From the NCBI GenBank assembly GCA_963830545.1, contig CAWHMK010000001.1:1054001-1118000 (forward strand): a DNA stretch of 64,000 nt, written 5' to 3'. The position numbers and the translations under genes were made by a program. Source of the stretch: DATGJX01 sp963830545 (GTDB taxonomy: Bacteria; Vulcanimicrobiota; Vulcanimicrobiia; Vulcanimicrobiales; Vulcanimicrobiaceae). Below the pieces are notes generated by a model, which did not search any database, was not told the origin of the DNA, and saw only the letters and a list, made by a program, of their open reading frames with translations. Of this stretch, positions 28,670 through 38,843 are shown in pieces; position 1 is the first letter of the stretch; the number at the start of each line of letters is the position of its first letter.

Positions 28670-28752
28670 TGCCGCGGGCTACGACGGCGCGGAACCGGAA
28701 GCCTCGCCATTGCGGTAAGCCTCGGCAGCGTCCCGGCCGAAAACCGGATCGG

Positions 28753-29700
28753 ATGGTAGCGGCGCTCGTGGTCCTGCTCGGAGCCTGCGGGCTCGCGGGT
28801 CTGGCATATCTCGGTCTCCGGTACGCGAACGAACGCGAACGCTCGCAGCGCATGCGTTCACTCTTTTCGCGTTATGTCCCCGAGCACGTGGTCGACGAGC
28901 TCCTCGGACGACGCGATCTGCGCCTGCTTTGGGCCCAGCGTCATTACGCGACCGTGCTCTGTTGCCGCATTCGCAATTTCGGTTTCTTCTCCGAAGATCT
29001 GAGCGCCGAAGACACCCTGCGTCATCTCAACGAGTTTTACGCGGTTGCGGGCCGGGCGATCGTGCGTCACGGCGGCGTCATTGAACGCTTGCACGCGGAC
29101 GGCATAACGGCAGTGTTCGGCGTGCTCACGGCCGACACGTTTCAGGAAGAGCGCGCGCTGCGCGCCGCGCTGCGCATCATCCGGCTTGCAAATGCGATGA
29201 ATTCGCGCTGGCAAGGGCAGGGGCGCCGTCCTTTTCAGGTGTGCGCCGGCGTCAATTCGGGCCAGGTCGTAGCAGGCGAAGTAGGATTCGCGCAGCGTCG
29301 CGAGTTCGCGATCGTCGGCCATCCCGCGCACGTTGCGGCGCGCTTACAGCAGGCGGCCGAGGAAATCAACGCCTACATTCTTTCATCTGCAGCGACGTAC
29401 GAACCGGTTTCCGATCAATTCGTCGCCGTACCGGCGAATACACTGCCGCTCCCAGGTTTGCGGCGTCTGCAGAAAGCGTACATCATTCGCGGGCTGGCCA
29501 AACGTTCTGAAGAGGAATTGCTGCGTCTTCCTGCGGAGATTGCCACTCTTCACACCGTCATCGAACCACCAAAGCCGATGCCGGCGCCGATCGAACGCGT
29601 TGCGGCTGCTACGCATTTTTCCGGCGTCGACGATGCATCGCCGGCAATGCCGGAGCTCCCGCCGCTCGGCGGAGAATACGAAGCGCCGCAGAGCTTTTAG
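28753..29700 (+). CDS. Membrane-anchored class III nucleotide cyclase homolog, probably inactive
   Basis: A 315-residue protein with one N-terminal membrane helix (AALVVLLGACGLAGLAYLGL), then the LFSRYVPEHVVDELL linker that precedes class III cyclase domains, the domain itself (about residues 60-215) and a low-complexity tail. The first metal site, normally D in FADIRGF, is R here (LCCRIRNFGFF). The second site keeps an aspartate (RLHADGITAVFG). Loss of the first aspartate predicts weak or no cyclase activity, so a regulatory or binding role is likely. It sits directly upstream of the ECF sigma operon. Confidence 0.75.
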   Translation: MVAALVVLLGACGLAGLAYLGLRYANERERSQRMRSLFSRYVPEHVVDELLGRRDLRLLWAQRHYATVLCCRIRNFGFFSEDLSAEDTLRHLNEFYAVAGRAIVRHGGVIERLHADGITAVFGVLTADTFQEERALRAALRIIRLANAMNSRWQGQGRRPFQVCAGVNSGQVVAGEVGFAQRREFAIVGHPAHVAARLQQAAEEINAYILSSAATYEPVSDQFVAVPANTLPLPGLRRLQKAYIIRGLAKRSEEELLRLPAEIATLHTVIEPPKPMPAPIERVAAATHFSGVDDASPAMPELPPLGGEYEAPQSF

Positions 29701-29779
29701 CCGCCCGCCTGCAATCCGCCAACGAGCGCCGCCCGTTAGCACACCGGGGGAAGCTCCTGGTGAAGCGAAGCACCCAAAC

Positions 29780-30311
29780 GTGGAAGACGCATCCCGGCTC
29801 ATGGCCCGCGTGCGGGCTCGAGACGCCGCGGCGTTCGAGGCTCTGTACGACCGGTATCATCGCCTGGTATACGGCTTGGCGATGCGGATGCTGACGGACG
29901 TGGCCGCCGCGGAGGACGTCACACAGGCGGTGTTTCTCAAACTCTGGAGCGCGCCGCAACTGTTCGTGTCGGGTAATTTCGCAGGATGGCTCGCGCGGAT
30001 AACGCGCAACCGCGCGCTCGACATGCTGCGAAGCAAATCGTATCGTCATGAGGAATTGCCGGAAGCTCAGCCGGCGGACGAAATGCTCGAAGAAATCGCC
30101 TTTGCCAACATCGACGCCGCGCTGGTGCGGGCTGCACTCGAACGACTGCCCGCCGAGCAGAGGGAGCTGCATCGAGCTCGGATTCTTCGGGGGAATCACC
30201 CATGAGGAGATCTCGCACCGAACCGGCATTCCGCTCGGCACCGTGAAAACACGCATCCGCGGCGGCCTGCGCAAACTGCGCGACGCTCTGCAGGAAACGG
30301 TAAGCGTATGA
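29780..30311 (+). CDS. ECF-family sigma factor with an apparent 1-base frameshift
   Basis: Repaired length is 176 residues. Region 2 reads FEALYDRYHRLVYGLAMRML...AEDVTQAVFLKLW, and region 4 is THEEISHRTGIPLGTVKTRI. The two are in different frames, meeting at GGGAGCTGCATCGAG (30162-30176). Removing one base gives PAEQREL-IELGFFGGITHEE, the standard ECF linker. The break follows AGCT at 30165-30168. Start is GTG 29780 (ATG 29801 is an alternative). The stop overlaps the anti-sigma gene by 4 bases, so the pair is co-transcribed. Confidence 0.85.
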
Positions 30312-31102
30312 CCGCGCATGAAGCGCTGATCGAGGACGTCGCTGTGTACGCGCTCGGGTGCCTTTCCGCGCAGGACGCCCAAGTGGTGCGCGACCATTTG
30401 CGCATCTGTCCGTCATGCCGCGCCGAGTACGAACGCCTGCGACCGGCAGTCGACGCGCTTGCGTATTCTGCGGAATCGTGTCCGGACGAAGAGCAAGGCG
30501 CCGTGGTTGCGAGCCCGCTGCTCAAAGCGCGCATCATGCAGCAAGTCAGGCGTGAAGCCGCAGTGCCGGCATCGCGCGCGAACGTCGCGGAAATGCGGGC
30601 GGTGCGCCCGATCGTGTGGCCCGCATATGCCGTCGCCGCAGCGTGTTTGGCGATCGCGCTCATGACCGGTATCATGAACATTTCGCTCAACGACGAGGTT
30701 CGGCTGAGCAAGACGGAGGTCGCGCAAACGCAAGCGCATAGCGCCGCGCTTGCTCGCGATCTCGCGCAGCAGCGCACGGCACTGGCCGACGTCGTTTCGC
30801 CGGACTCGCAGCGGTACACCGTTGCGGACGGGGAGGTCGTGCGCCGCGCCAACCGTCTGTATCTCGCGATGGACGCATTACCGCCGCCGCCGAAGGGTAA
30901 GGTCTATCAAGCGTGGACGCTTCATTCCGGTGCGACGCGGATGTCGCCCTCCGTGACATTCGTTCCAAACGGCAACGGCGTGGCCGTCGTGCCGATTCCG
31001 GGAAATGCCTCGGTGATGGCTGCGGTCGCGGTCAGCGTCGAGCCCGACGGCGGCAGTAAACAACCGACGAGCACACCGACATTCGTACTCAAATTGGGCT
31101 GA
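30308..31102 (+). CDS. Anti-sigma factor, RskA type with zinc-finger-like N-terminus
   Basis: A 264-residue protein. The N-terminus has the ZAS-like motif HLRICPSC preceded by ALGCLSAQDAQVV, which binds ECF sigma factors. A single membrane helix follows (PAYAVAAACLAIALMTGI), then a coiled segment (SKTEVAQTQAHSAALARDLA) and an RskA-type outer domain (GKVYQAWTLHSGA...AVSVEPDGGSKQPTS). This topology matches anti-sigma K: the outer domain senses a signal and the inner part releases the sigma factor. It is coupled to the sigma gene. Confidence 0.88.
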   Translation: MTAHEALIEDVAVYALGCLSAQDAQVVRDHLRICPSCRAEYERLRPAVDALAYSAESCPDEEQGAVVASPLLKARIMQQVRREAAVPASRANVAEMRAVRPIVWPAYAVAAACLAIALMTGIMNISLNDEVRLSKTEVAQTQAHSAALARDLAQQRTALADVVSPDSQRYTVADGEVVRRANRLYLAMDALPPPPKGKVYQAWTLHSGATRMSPSVTFVPNGNGVAVVPIPGNASVMAAVAVSVEPDGGSKQPTSTPTFVLKLG

Positions 31103-31125
31103 CGCAATCCGGGGCGCAGCGCCTC

Positions 31126-31929
31126 GTGCGCGCGCACGAGCGCGCGGCGCTCACCTATCTGGCGCAAGCACCGTACGACAACGTTTTTCTGGCGTGGCTC
31201 ATTGCCGGCGACCGATCCGTGTCGGCGCGCGCGTCGCTTTACGCGTACATGGACGCGCGGCAGAACGTTCGAGGCGTTGCTTTTTTCGGGCGTCAGGTCG
31301 TACTGGCTGCCGATTCCGACGAAGCACTCGAGGCGTTTGCGGACGTCGCGGCCGGCTACCGGTTCGAGCGGATGATCGTGGGCCCGCGCGACGCGGTCCT
31401 ACGATATTGGGAGTGCGTTCGGAAATGGCACACTCCGCCGCGCCGCACCCGGGAGAGCCAGCCGGTACTCGCGATCGACTGCGCCTCTCTCGTCTTGCAC
31501 GACGGCGCCGTACGGGTTCGCCGCGCGGATGCGAGCGAATGGGAAATCGTCGCTCGGAATTCAGCGATGATGATCGAGCACGAGTTGGAATACGATCCGC
31601 GCAGCGTCAGCGCCGAATTCAACGCAAACGTGCGGATGACGATCGACCGCGGTCTGTGGTGGGTGGGCGAATATGCGGGCGAATTGTGTTTCTTTTGCAA
31701 CGCAGGGCCGCGCAGCGGCTACACGCTGCAGTTGCAAGGAATTTGGACGCCGGAACATCTGCGGGGGCGAGGCCTGGCGACCCAGGCGCTCGCTGCGATT
31801 TGCGCGGAATTGCTGCGCGAAGTGCCGTCGCTGAGCTTGTACGTGAACGCATTCAACGAGCCGGCGCTTCAGCTCTACGATCGCGTCGGTTTTCGCCGAA
31901 CGGGCGAATTCGCTACGTTGCTGTTTTGA
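31126..31929 (+). CDS. GNAT-family acetyltransferase with an extra N-terminal domain
   Basis: A 267-residue protein in which the C-terminal half is a GNAT fold: QGIWTPEHLRGRGLATQALAAI is the acetyl-CoA loop, and YVNAFNEPALQLYDRVGFRR is the last motif. The N-terminal 130 residues look like the second, degenerate GNAT-like domain seen in DUF4081-type proteins. Start is GTG 31126 without a clear Shine-Dalgarno. It overlaps the tail of the histidine kinase gene on the other strand by 17 bases. Confidence 0.75.
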   Translation: MRAHERAALTYLAQAPYDNVFLAWLIAGDRSVSARASLYAYMDARQNVRGVAFFGRQVVLAADSDEALEAFADVAAGYRFERMIVGPRDAVLRYWECVRKWHTPPRRTRESQPVLAIDCASLVLHDGAVRVRRADASEWEIVARNSAMMIEHELEYDPRSVSAEFNANVRMTIDRGLWWVGEYAGELCFFCNAGPRSGYTLQLQGIWTPEHLRGRGLATQALAAICAELLREVPSLSLYVNAFNEPALQLYDRVGFRRTGEFATLLF

Positions 31930-33319
31930 GTTCGTCCGCCGGGCCGGCGGCGAGGATACGATCGGCGCGCGGAAAACGCAGCGTGACGGTCGTTCCTTCA
32001 TTCACCCGGCTTTCCACGCGTACGGTGCCCCCATGCGCTTCCATGATCTGTTTGACGATGAACAGTCCGACGCCGGTACCTTCGCTGTCCCTCGCGACAT
32101 CGCCAGATCGCCAGAATTCTTCGAAAACGTGCGGCAGATCCGTTTGCGAAATGCCCTCTCCTCGGTCGGTTACGCTCACCCGGACGTAGTGCTGCTCCTC
32201 TGCGACGTGCACGTCGATGTCACCATCCGAATACTTCACGGCATTGCCGACGACGTTGTCGAGCGCGCGCATGGCGTAAGAGCGATCCGCTTCAACGAAA
32301 GCAACGCCGGATTGCGTGTGAAGATAAAACCGGTGTTCGGTTCCGTAGCGCTCGACGGCGGCATCGACCAGCCTGCACACGTCGAAAATGCTCTGCTGGA
32401 GCATCAGCCGCTGTTCTTGCGCGCCGGCTAGAAGAATCGCATCGTCGGCCATTTCCGCGAGTGAATACGCCGCTCCGCGCAGCGAAGCGAGCACGTCCGG
32501 ATCCGCTCTGCGCTGCGGAAAATCTTCGAGCAGATGCGCGGTTCCCACGATCACCGCGAGTTGCGACTTGAAATCGTGAGCCAGCATCGCCAGCAGACGC
32601 GAGCGCCAATCGCTCAACCGCCCGACGGCGTCGCGTTCCTCCACCAACGAAACGACCAGCGCCGTTTCTCTGCGAAGCACTTCGCGCTCACTGAGCAGCG
32701 TAAGGCCCCCGACAATAAGGATCCACGCCATAGCGAGCATGCCGGCAACCACCATCACGCCGAACATGCGCTTCGATGCGTCCGCAACGTGCGCGGCAGC
32801 TTTATCCTGGATTGCCCGTGCATCGACGCGCATCCGATCGACTTGGTTTTTGCCGGCCTCCTGGAGAGCGAGCGCGTCCAGGCGACGCGGATCGGCCAAC
32901 AGCGGCGCAGCCACGTTTGCGCGCCACGCGTCATGCAAATGCCGGAAATCGTTCAACTGGGGAAGCACGCCGTATAAGCCGGCTCGGGAAAAGCGCCCGG
33001 GCAATTGCGCGACGAGTTTTTGCAGCTTCGGATCGGCAGCGTAGTACGGCCGCAGAAAGAGCGGAACGCGCGTTGCCATATATCCGCGCAGACCCGATTC
33101 TTCGTCCAATGCGTAACGCAGCGTCCGCGACATATCCAATCTCGCCGCATCGACCGTCGTTACCCGATCGCTCAATTCGCGGATTTGATACGTCGCCCAT
33201 AGGCTGATCACCGGCAACGCAACGGCCGCGCAGAGCATGGCAACGATCGGCCGGCGTAGACCGCGAATTTCCCGCAGTGCACCGACGGCTTTGTTCATCT
33301 GCTGACATGCGTTCGGCAC
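31913..33319 (-). CDS. Histidine kinase with CHASE3-like sensor
   Basis: A 468-residue sensor kinase. Two membrane helices (about residues 25-45 and 187-209) flank a helical outer domain with DEESGLRGYMATRVPLFLRPYY, typical of CHASE3. The phosphoacceptor histidine is in LLAMLAHDFKSQLAVI, and the ATP-binding boxes are NVVGNAVKYSDGDI (N), VSVTDRGEGIS (G1) and GTGVGLFIVKQIMEAHGG (G2). No response regulator is adjacent. Start is GTG 33319 with AAGGAG at a long spacing; ATG 33298 is an alternative. Confidence 0.85.
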   Translation of the reverse strand: MPNACQQMNKAVGALREIRGLRRPIVAMLCAAVALPVISLWATYQIRELSDRVTTVDAARLDMSRTLRYALDEESGLRGYMATRVPLFLRPYYAADPKLQKLVAQLPGRFSRAGLYGVLPQLNDFRHLHDAWRANVAAPLLADPRRLDALALQEAGKNQVDRMRVDARAIQDKAAAHVADASKRMFGVMVVAGMLAMAWILIVGGLTLLSEREVLRRETALVVSLVEERDAVGRLSDWRSRLLAMLAHDFKSQLAVIVGTAHLLEDFPQRRADPDVLASLRGAAYSLAEMADDAILLAGAQEQRLMLQQSIFDVCRLVDAAVERYGTEHRFYLHTQSGVAFVEADRSYAMRALDNVVGNAVKYSDGDIDVHVAEEQHYVRVSVTDRGEGISQTDLPHVFEEFWRSGDVARDSEGTGVGLFIVKQIMEAHGGTVRVESRVNEGTTVTLRFPRADRILAAGPADELKTAT

Positions 33320-33369
33320 GCCGGCAGGTATGACTCCTTACTCCCGCGGTTGCCGCTGGGCTTTTGTGC

Positions 33370-34903
33370 CTATTGCACGAGCAGCCGAGCTAACGCTTGC
33401 AGTGACACCTGCGACTGCGATTGCGCAGTCGGCAGAAGTACGTCAACCGGAAGTCCGTAGCCGTCCACGGACCGGCCGTCGCCATAGGCATCGCTGCGGC
33501 TGAGCGCAAGGCGGAATGGAACGCGCGAATGGGGCAGCACGAAGTAGCCCGGCTGCGTGTATCCGATGACGCCGTAGGTACTCGTGCCTGCAATGATCGT
33601 ATCGGGTAAACCGCCCAGAATGTACGTCATGAACTCGCAATCACTGGCGCATGCACCATCCACCAGCGCTACGACCCGCGTTTGGCCCTGATCGCTCGCG
33701 TGCACGCTGAACCGGTGATCCGCCATCGAACGATCGCTGGTCTTGTTCGCTGCGTGAACCGCGCAATCCGACGCTCCCGGCACCGTCAACGCATCCACGA
33801 GCTGCTGCAACGCTTGCTGCAAGCCGCTCGAGACCGGCGGCTTCAAGTCGGCCGTCAGTTGCTGCTGCAAACTGAACGACAAGGCCGTTGTGAAACACGA
33901 ATCCGTTTCCGTTTGGGCGATCGCCGCCGCCTGCTCGATGGCGCTTTCCGCAAACCAGTTCGCAAGAATATCGGAGGGTGCGTTTCCGCCATCGTTACCG
34001 CGCAGGTCGAAGATCACCAGGCGCTCTTTGCCGAGCTGCGACACTTTGGACAGCGTCGCGCGCAAGGCTTCATTATTCGCGTCGGTAAACGTGGGCAAGC
34101 GCAAATACGCTATTCCGCCGCCCAGCGATCGGTATACCGGCTTTGGGGAAGGCGCCGCGACTTGCGCCGCCGGCGTAAGCGCGATCGTGCTTTCGCTGCA
34201 ACGAAGCGAAGCGGCAGTTCCAAGTCGCTTGGGATAGCTGATGTACCATGCCGGCGTCAGGCGCGAACCGTCCCATGCTTGTACCGCATGCGGCTGCTGA
34301 CCGGCATCGTGCGGATCCAATTTCATCGTCGAGGCGTTCGAGAAACGCAAGGCGGAGCAAACTCCTTGCGGATTGCGCGCGAGGACCGAGCTCGCGGAGC
34401 CGCTCGTGAACGCTTCGTAGTCAGCGACGCCGGAATGATTATCGAGTCTGCACGTCCTCAAGCCGTCCCCATGGCGCGAATGCCGCGTGCAGTGAGATGC
34501 GCGCATTCCCATCGCGCGCCAACTGCGCGTCCCAGTCGCGGAACATCGCATTCCAATTCCATCCATGCGCTTGCGCCGGCTCGTACCCCGCATAGACCTT
34601 TTCGATCAGAAAACGCAGCGTCGGCAGATCTTGCCGCAGCGCCGCCGCATCCACCGGCACGTCCTTCTTGGCGTGCAGCTGCGAGTAGAAGTCGCGGTAC
34701 CAGGAATACGGCACGACGAACGAGCGAGCCGAATAGGGCGGCGCGTAGGGATGCGGGAGCACGATCCCGCCGGGAGGCAGTTTCACGCCGAGCGCGCTCC
34801 AGCGAGCGTTTTCGGCGTCGATCTGGGTTTGGGGAACGCGAACGGATGCTGCCGGAGCGACGGCCAGCAGCACGATGAAGGTCAGAAGAGCGATGGAACG
34901 CAT
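33370..34903 (-). CDS. S41-family peptidase, secreted, with an apparent 1-base frameshift
   Basis: Repaired length is 510 residues, with a signal peptide (MRSIALLTFIVLLAVAPAAS). The C-terminal tail-specific protease domain has YLRLPTF, RLVIFDLRGNDGGN and VVALVDGACASDCEFMTYILGG, where the second serine of ACASDCEF sits at the nucleophile position. The frame breaks at ATCGAGTCTGCAC (34441-34453, plus strand; minus strand GCAGACTC). Removing the inserted base restores AGCT and joins GRLEDVQ to DNHSGVADYEAF. The substrate is unknown; S41 enzymes act on C-terminal tails. Confidence 0.75.
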
Positions 34904-34979
34904 GGCCGCCCGTGTTCGCCGCGGATTCGAGCGCAACTTTCCGATGGCGGAAAAGCATCGTATCGCGTAGGCTGGCAGC

Positions 34980-36039
34980 ATGCTGAACGAAGATGTACTC
35001 TGGAAAGCCGTGGAACAGCGCGACACCTCGCACGATGGCCGCTTTTATTTCGGCGTGCTCACGACCGGCGTCTATTGCCGGCCCTCCTGCCCGTCACGGT
35101 CGCCCCTGCGCCGCAACGTGCGGTTTTTCGAATCGGCGTATGAAGCGGAGAAAGCGGGGTTGCGTCCCTGCAAACGTTGCCGCCCGCTTAAAAACCGCGA
35201 CGCGGCTGCGGAACGCATCGAGCAGATTTGCCGGTACATCGAAGATCACAGCGACGAGCCCCTTTCGCTGGAATCGCTTGCGCAACGCGCCGGCATGAGC
35301 CGTTTTCATTTTCAGCGCACGTTCAAAGCGCTCGTCGGCGTAACACCCAAGCAGTATCACGGCGCGCAGCGCATGCGCGGGCTAAAGACGCACCTGAAAT
35401 CGTCCGCCGGTGTCACGTCGGCCGTGTACGACGCGGGCTATGGATCGTCTAGCCGCGTTTACGAGCGCGCCGACACGCAGTTGGGAATGACGCCCAATCA
35501 GTACCGCCGTGCCGGTAAAGGGGTGCGCATCACGTACGTCTCGTTCGAAACGCCCCTAGGCCTGCTGATGGCCGGCGCAACGGATCGCGGTCTGTGCTTC
35601 GTGCAGTTCGGCGAAACGCACGAGCAATTGGAAGCGACCCTGCGGGCCGAATATCCGGCCGCTGCATTCGAGCCGATGAGCGAGCCGCACGATCCGCAAT
35701 TCACCGCGTGGGTGGAGGCATTGCGCAAGCACTTGCGCGGCGAGCGGCCGCATCTGGATTTGCCGGCGGACATCCGGGCGACCGCGTTTCAACTTCGCGT
35801 TTGGAACTATCTGCAGAGCATTCCCTACGGCGAAGTGCGTTCGTACGGGGAGGTCGCGCGCGCCATCGGCAAACCCGGGGCCGGCCGCGCCGTCAGCTCA
35901 CGCCTGCGCGCGCAACTCGCTCGCGCTGCTGATTCCATGCCACCGGGTCATTCGCGGCAGCGGCCACCTGGGCGGCTACAAGTGGGGCTTGCCGCGGAAA
36001 CGAGCATTGATCGATCGGGAGCGCGCGCTCAAGTCGTAA
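34980..36039 (+). CDS. ada: Ada: methylphosphotriester sensor, AraC-type regulator and O6-methylguanine methyltransferase, with an apparent 1-base frameshift
   Basis: Repaired length is 352 residues. The N-terminal zinc domain has the four cysteines C33, C37, C64 and C67 with the same spacing as E. coli Ada (GVYCRPSCPSR, RPCKRCRP). The AraC DNA-binding domain spans about residues 85-175 (SLAQRAGMSRFHFQRTF). The C-terminal transferase has FQLRVWNYLQSIPYGEVRSY and, after the break, LIPCHRVIRGSG with the active cysteine. The break is at CGTCAGCTCACGCC (35891-35904) next to AGCT; one base fewer gives RAVSSACARNS. Confidence 0.9.
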
Positions 36040-36060
36040 TGCTCGCAGAGCGCACTCAAC

Positions 36061-37849
36061 TCAGTGGAGAATCAGCACGCGATCGAACACTGCCGCCCCG
36101 CGTTTGATACGAACGCGCAATTTCGTTGCTGTGAGCGTCTCCATGTCGCGCAAATCCCCGGCCGAAAAATTCGAAGCAGGCGCGCCGTTTAGCGCGATGA
36201 TTCGGTCGCCGCTCAGGATGCCGGCGAGTTCCGCCGCAGAGCCTTTCCGGACGTACGTGACCTCAAACGCGCCGGGTATATTTTTCACTATGCCCAAGCC
36301 GGCACGATTCACCGGCGGTACGCATTCGCGTACGCATTTGTCCAGGTATAGAATGCCGCCGTTGTAGTCGAAGCTGGGAATGAAGCGCGAAAGAATCTCG
36401 TAGCCGGCGTTTCCGGCTTCCGTCCAGGAAGAAAACGCGCCGCTGCTCATCTGCGTAAAGTCCGCCGGAACGCCGTGCACGGTACTCGCAGCGATCGTAA
36501 ATTCGTGCAGGGTTCCAAGCTTTCCGGTATTGCTGCCGCCCGTGCCGTGCCCGATGACCACCGAGCCGCCGCGATAGCGCTCGAGCAATCCCGTGCGCTT
36601 CAAATAATCGCCGAAGAGAATCAACGATCCCGAATTCCCGGTGTCGATGCCGAATAGTCCCCGATGCCCGTCCGCTGCGGCGTACACCATCGGCATGTCA
36701 TCTTGGAATTGCATCGCCGCTCGCGCGCCGTTTGCAGGGTGAGCAAATGCCGCAGGCTTCGAAAACGTCACCGCGCGGTTTCCATAATCGATACGCGTTA
36801 CATAGCGTTCGAAGAATTCCAAGCCGAGAATGCCCGCAAGCGGCGCTTTCTTACCGCGCTCGTAAAACGAGTACCCGTAAGGAATGACGAGCATGGGTTG
36901 ATCGAGCAATTCCGCGTTGCCGATGCGAATGCTCTTCACGCGAGTATATTGCAAGGCGATCGTTCCGCTGCCGGAGCCGCCGCTCTCGCCTGCGCCGCTG
37001 CCGGTGAGTCCGAGCGTTTTAGCCGCCCCCGTCGTCAAGATTGCGTGGCCGCCCGTGTCGAGAATGAACGGCATCGGTGCATGACCGTTTACACGTGCTT
37101 CGACGATCAGCTCGCGCCCTTCGAGCAGGATGGGCGCCGTCGCAGATTCGGCGCCCCCGAGCATGACCGCGCTATCCGTGGGTGCGGGGCGCCGAAAATC
37201 GAGCTTCGTTGCAGCGCGCGAACAAGCGGTAGCGCTGCACTTCGAAATCGTAACCGTCCGCGGGCTCTGCCTTCGTTCCCGACTCAATCGAAAATGGAAG
37301 CACGGCGCTTCCGACCCGCCGATAATCGGCGTACCGCGTCACTTGCGTCGTCAGCGGGAACTGCTCCGTTATGCTGGCGATGAGGTGTGATTTCGCGTCG
37401 ACGGCCACGTCGGCGGAAATGCCGCCGCGCGGGCGTATGCGAATCACGAGCACGTCGCGATTGTCTTGGCGACGCGTTCCCAAACATGTAAACGTTGCGC
37501 CCGTATGAGGCGCCAGGTAACCGCGGCGCAGCAAATACGCGTCTGTGGTGGCACGTTCTACCGGAAACCACGCGTCATAGGGATGAACCCCGCCCGAGAT
37601 GTCTTGCGCCCAAACCGTTTTTCCGTCGTACACTTCGGCGCTTCGACCCATGACGGCGACGTCGAAATGCAGCGCGTAGCGGCCGCGCCTGGGGTCTTCA
37701 TCAAGTTGCGCGGAGCCGTGCAACCCCGACGTCTTCACGGAACCGGTCGCGCGCGCTTCCGCATAAGGGCTCCAGTTGCCCGATGCCGCGCCGACGGCAC
37801 GAAAGACTTGCGGCGCGCTGCAGATAGCAGGCGGAGTTGAGATCATCAC
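36061..37849 (-). CDS. Two-DTG aspartyl protease with LolA-like N-terminus and C-terminal PDZ, with an apparent 1-base frameshift
   Basis: Repaired length is 595 residues. Residues 1 to about 210 look like a LolA/LppX-type beta barrel half. Two aspartyl-protease half-sites follow in one chain, FILDTGGHAILT and FGIDTGNSGSLIL, so it may fold as a pepsin-like bilobed enzyme. A PDZ domain ends the protein (VRKGSAAELAGILSGDRIIAL). The frame breaks at GAGCTTCGTTGC (37201-37212, plus strand) beside AGCT. A signal peptide is expected but the visible start (ATG 37849) has only a weak hydrophobic N-terminus. Probably extracytoplasmic. Confidence 0.7.
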
Positions 37850-37892
37850 ACGACGATTTTAAACGGGCGGCACCGTGCGGTCTTGAAGATTT

Positions 37893-38617
37893 TTAGCGGG
37901 CGAAGACGCGTTGGTACTGCGCCGGCGGCAGACCGAGCGTTTCGCTGAAGGTTCGCGTGAGGTGGCTTTGATCGCTAAACCCGCAATGTATGGCAACGTC
38001 CGCGAGCGGCGCGCCGGTGCAAAGCAACAGGTCCGATGCCAGACGCATACGGGCGTGGCGGCGGTACTCGTTGGGCGTGACCCCGACGTGTTTGCGGAAG
38101 GTGCGGCTGAAATTGGCCTGATGCACTCCGGCCATCTCGGCGGCGACGCGCAGCGGCGAGCAGTCGGCCCACGCAAACCGGTCGAGGACGTATCGCAACC
38201 AGGGGGGCCCACCCCTCGAGGCATGCCTCGCGTTAATCTGCGCTTCGAGAACGGCACGAATTCGCCAGGCGGGCTCAGCTAGGCCGCAGGCCCCGCCATA
38301 AAAGCTTCTCGCTAATTCCTGAACCGCCGGTTGCAGGTCCGCATCGATTCGGAAGGCGCCCCCCGCAGGGCCCGCGGAGCGCACTCCACGTTCAGGCACC
38401 TCGCGCCGTGAACGAAATGGTCGGCATGTTCTTCGTCCCGATCGTGGATCACGACGGTTCCGGAAGCGTACGCGTGGGGAACGCCGTCGCGAACCTCCGC
38501 ATACGACCCCTCAATAATTATAGTTGCAAAAGCAACACCGTGACGGTGGTACGGCAAGGTACTGCCGCCTTGGTGCACGGTCTGAAACACCGCATGGCTG
38601 TCGGGGCCTGTTCCCAT
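37893..38617 (-). CDS. AraC-family regulator with cupin-like sensor, with an apparent 1-base frameshift
   Basis: Repaired length is about 241 residues. The N-terminal sensor has LPYHRHGVAFATIIIEGSYAE and HAYASGTVVIHDRDEEHADH, cupin-type. The C-terminal double helix-turn-helix reads SPLRVAAEMAGVHQANFSRTFRKHVG and LADVAIHCGFSDQSHLTRTF. The two frames meet at AGCGCACTCCACG (38379-38391, plus strand). Inserting the missing G (plus strand) makes GCAGCTCC and gives NVELRSAGPAGG. It is divergent from the ICMT/cydAB transcript, so it may regulate either. Confidence 0.8.
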
Positions 38618-38766
38618 CGCAATCCCCGAGTTTCACTCCGCCCGGTTTCGGCCCTTGACCGTCCGCACAAAAAGTTGACGCTTGGTCGTAGTTAAGTCGT
38701 AGCCGGCCGGATATGATGAGTATGCTTGGGGCGCGCGATCCAACCGAAGACCGCCTCCGGCCGTAA

Positions 38767-38798
38767 GAGAACCGACTCCCCGCGGTTCTCTTTTGTTT
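38767..38798 (+). terminator. Intrinsic terminator in the leader upstream of the ICMT-cydAB genes
   Basis: An 8-base perfect stem (GAGAACCG / CGGTTCTC) with an 8-base loop is followed by TTTTGTTT. It lies in the 226-base gap between the divergent AraC gene and the ICMT-like gene, on the plus strand, upstream of the genes it precedes. It could end a short leader RNA or act as an attenuator of the cyd transcript. Confidence 0.65.
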
Positions 38799-38800
38799 CT

Positions 38801-38830
38801 TCCGCGCAGTAAGAGCAGACTGCGCGCGGA
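38801..38830 (+). promoter_or_regulatory. GC-rich hairpin just upstream of the ICMT-like start
   Basis: TCCGCGCAGT pairs with ACTGCGCGCGGA (two extra bases on the 3' arm) across an 8-base loop. It ends 13 bases before the ATG at 38844 and could hinder ribosome binding. Together with the adjacent terminator it makes a structured leader. Function is inferred only from position. Confidence 0.35.
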
Positions 38831-38843
38831 ACAGTAGGCCTGC

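Noticed and set aside
38811..38823. AGCAGACTGCG in the cyd leader as another GCAG[A]CT error.
   Set aside because: It is non-coding, so there is no frame to test; the string alone is not evidence.
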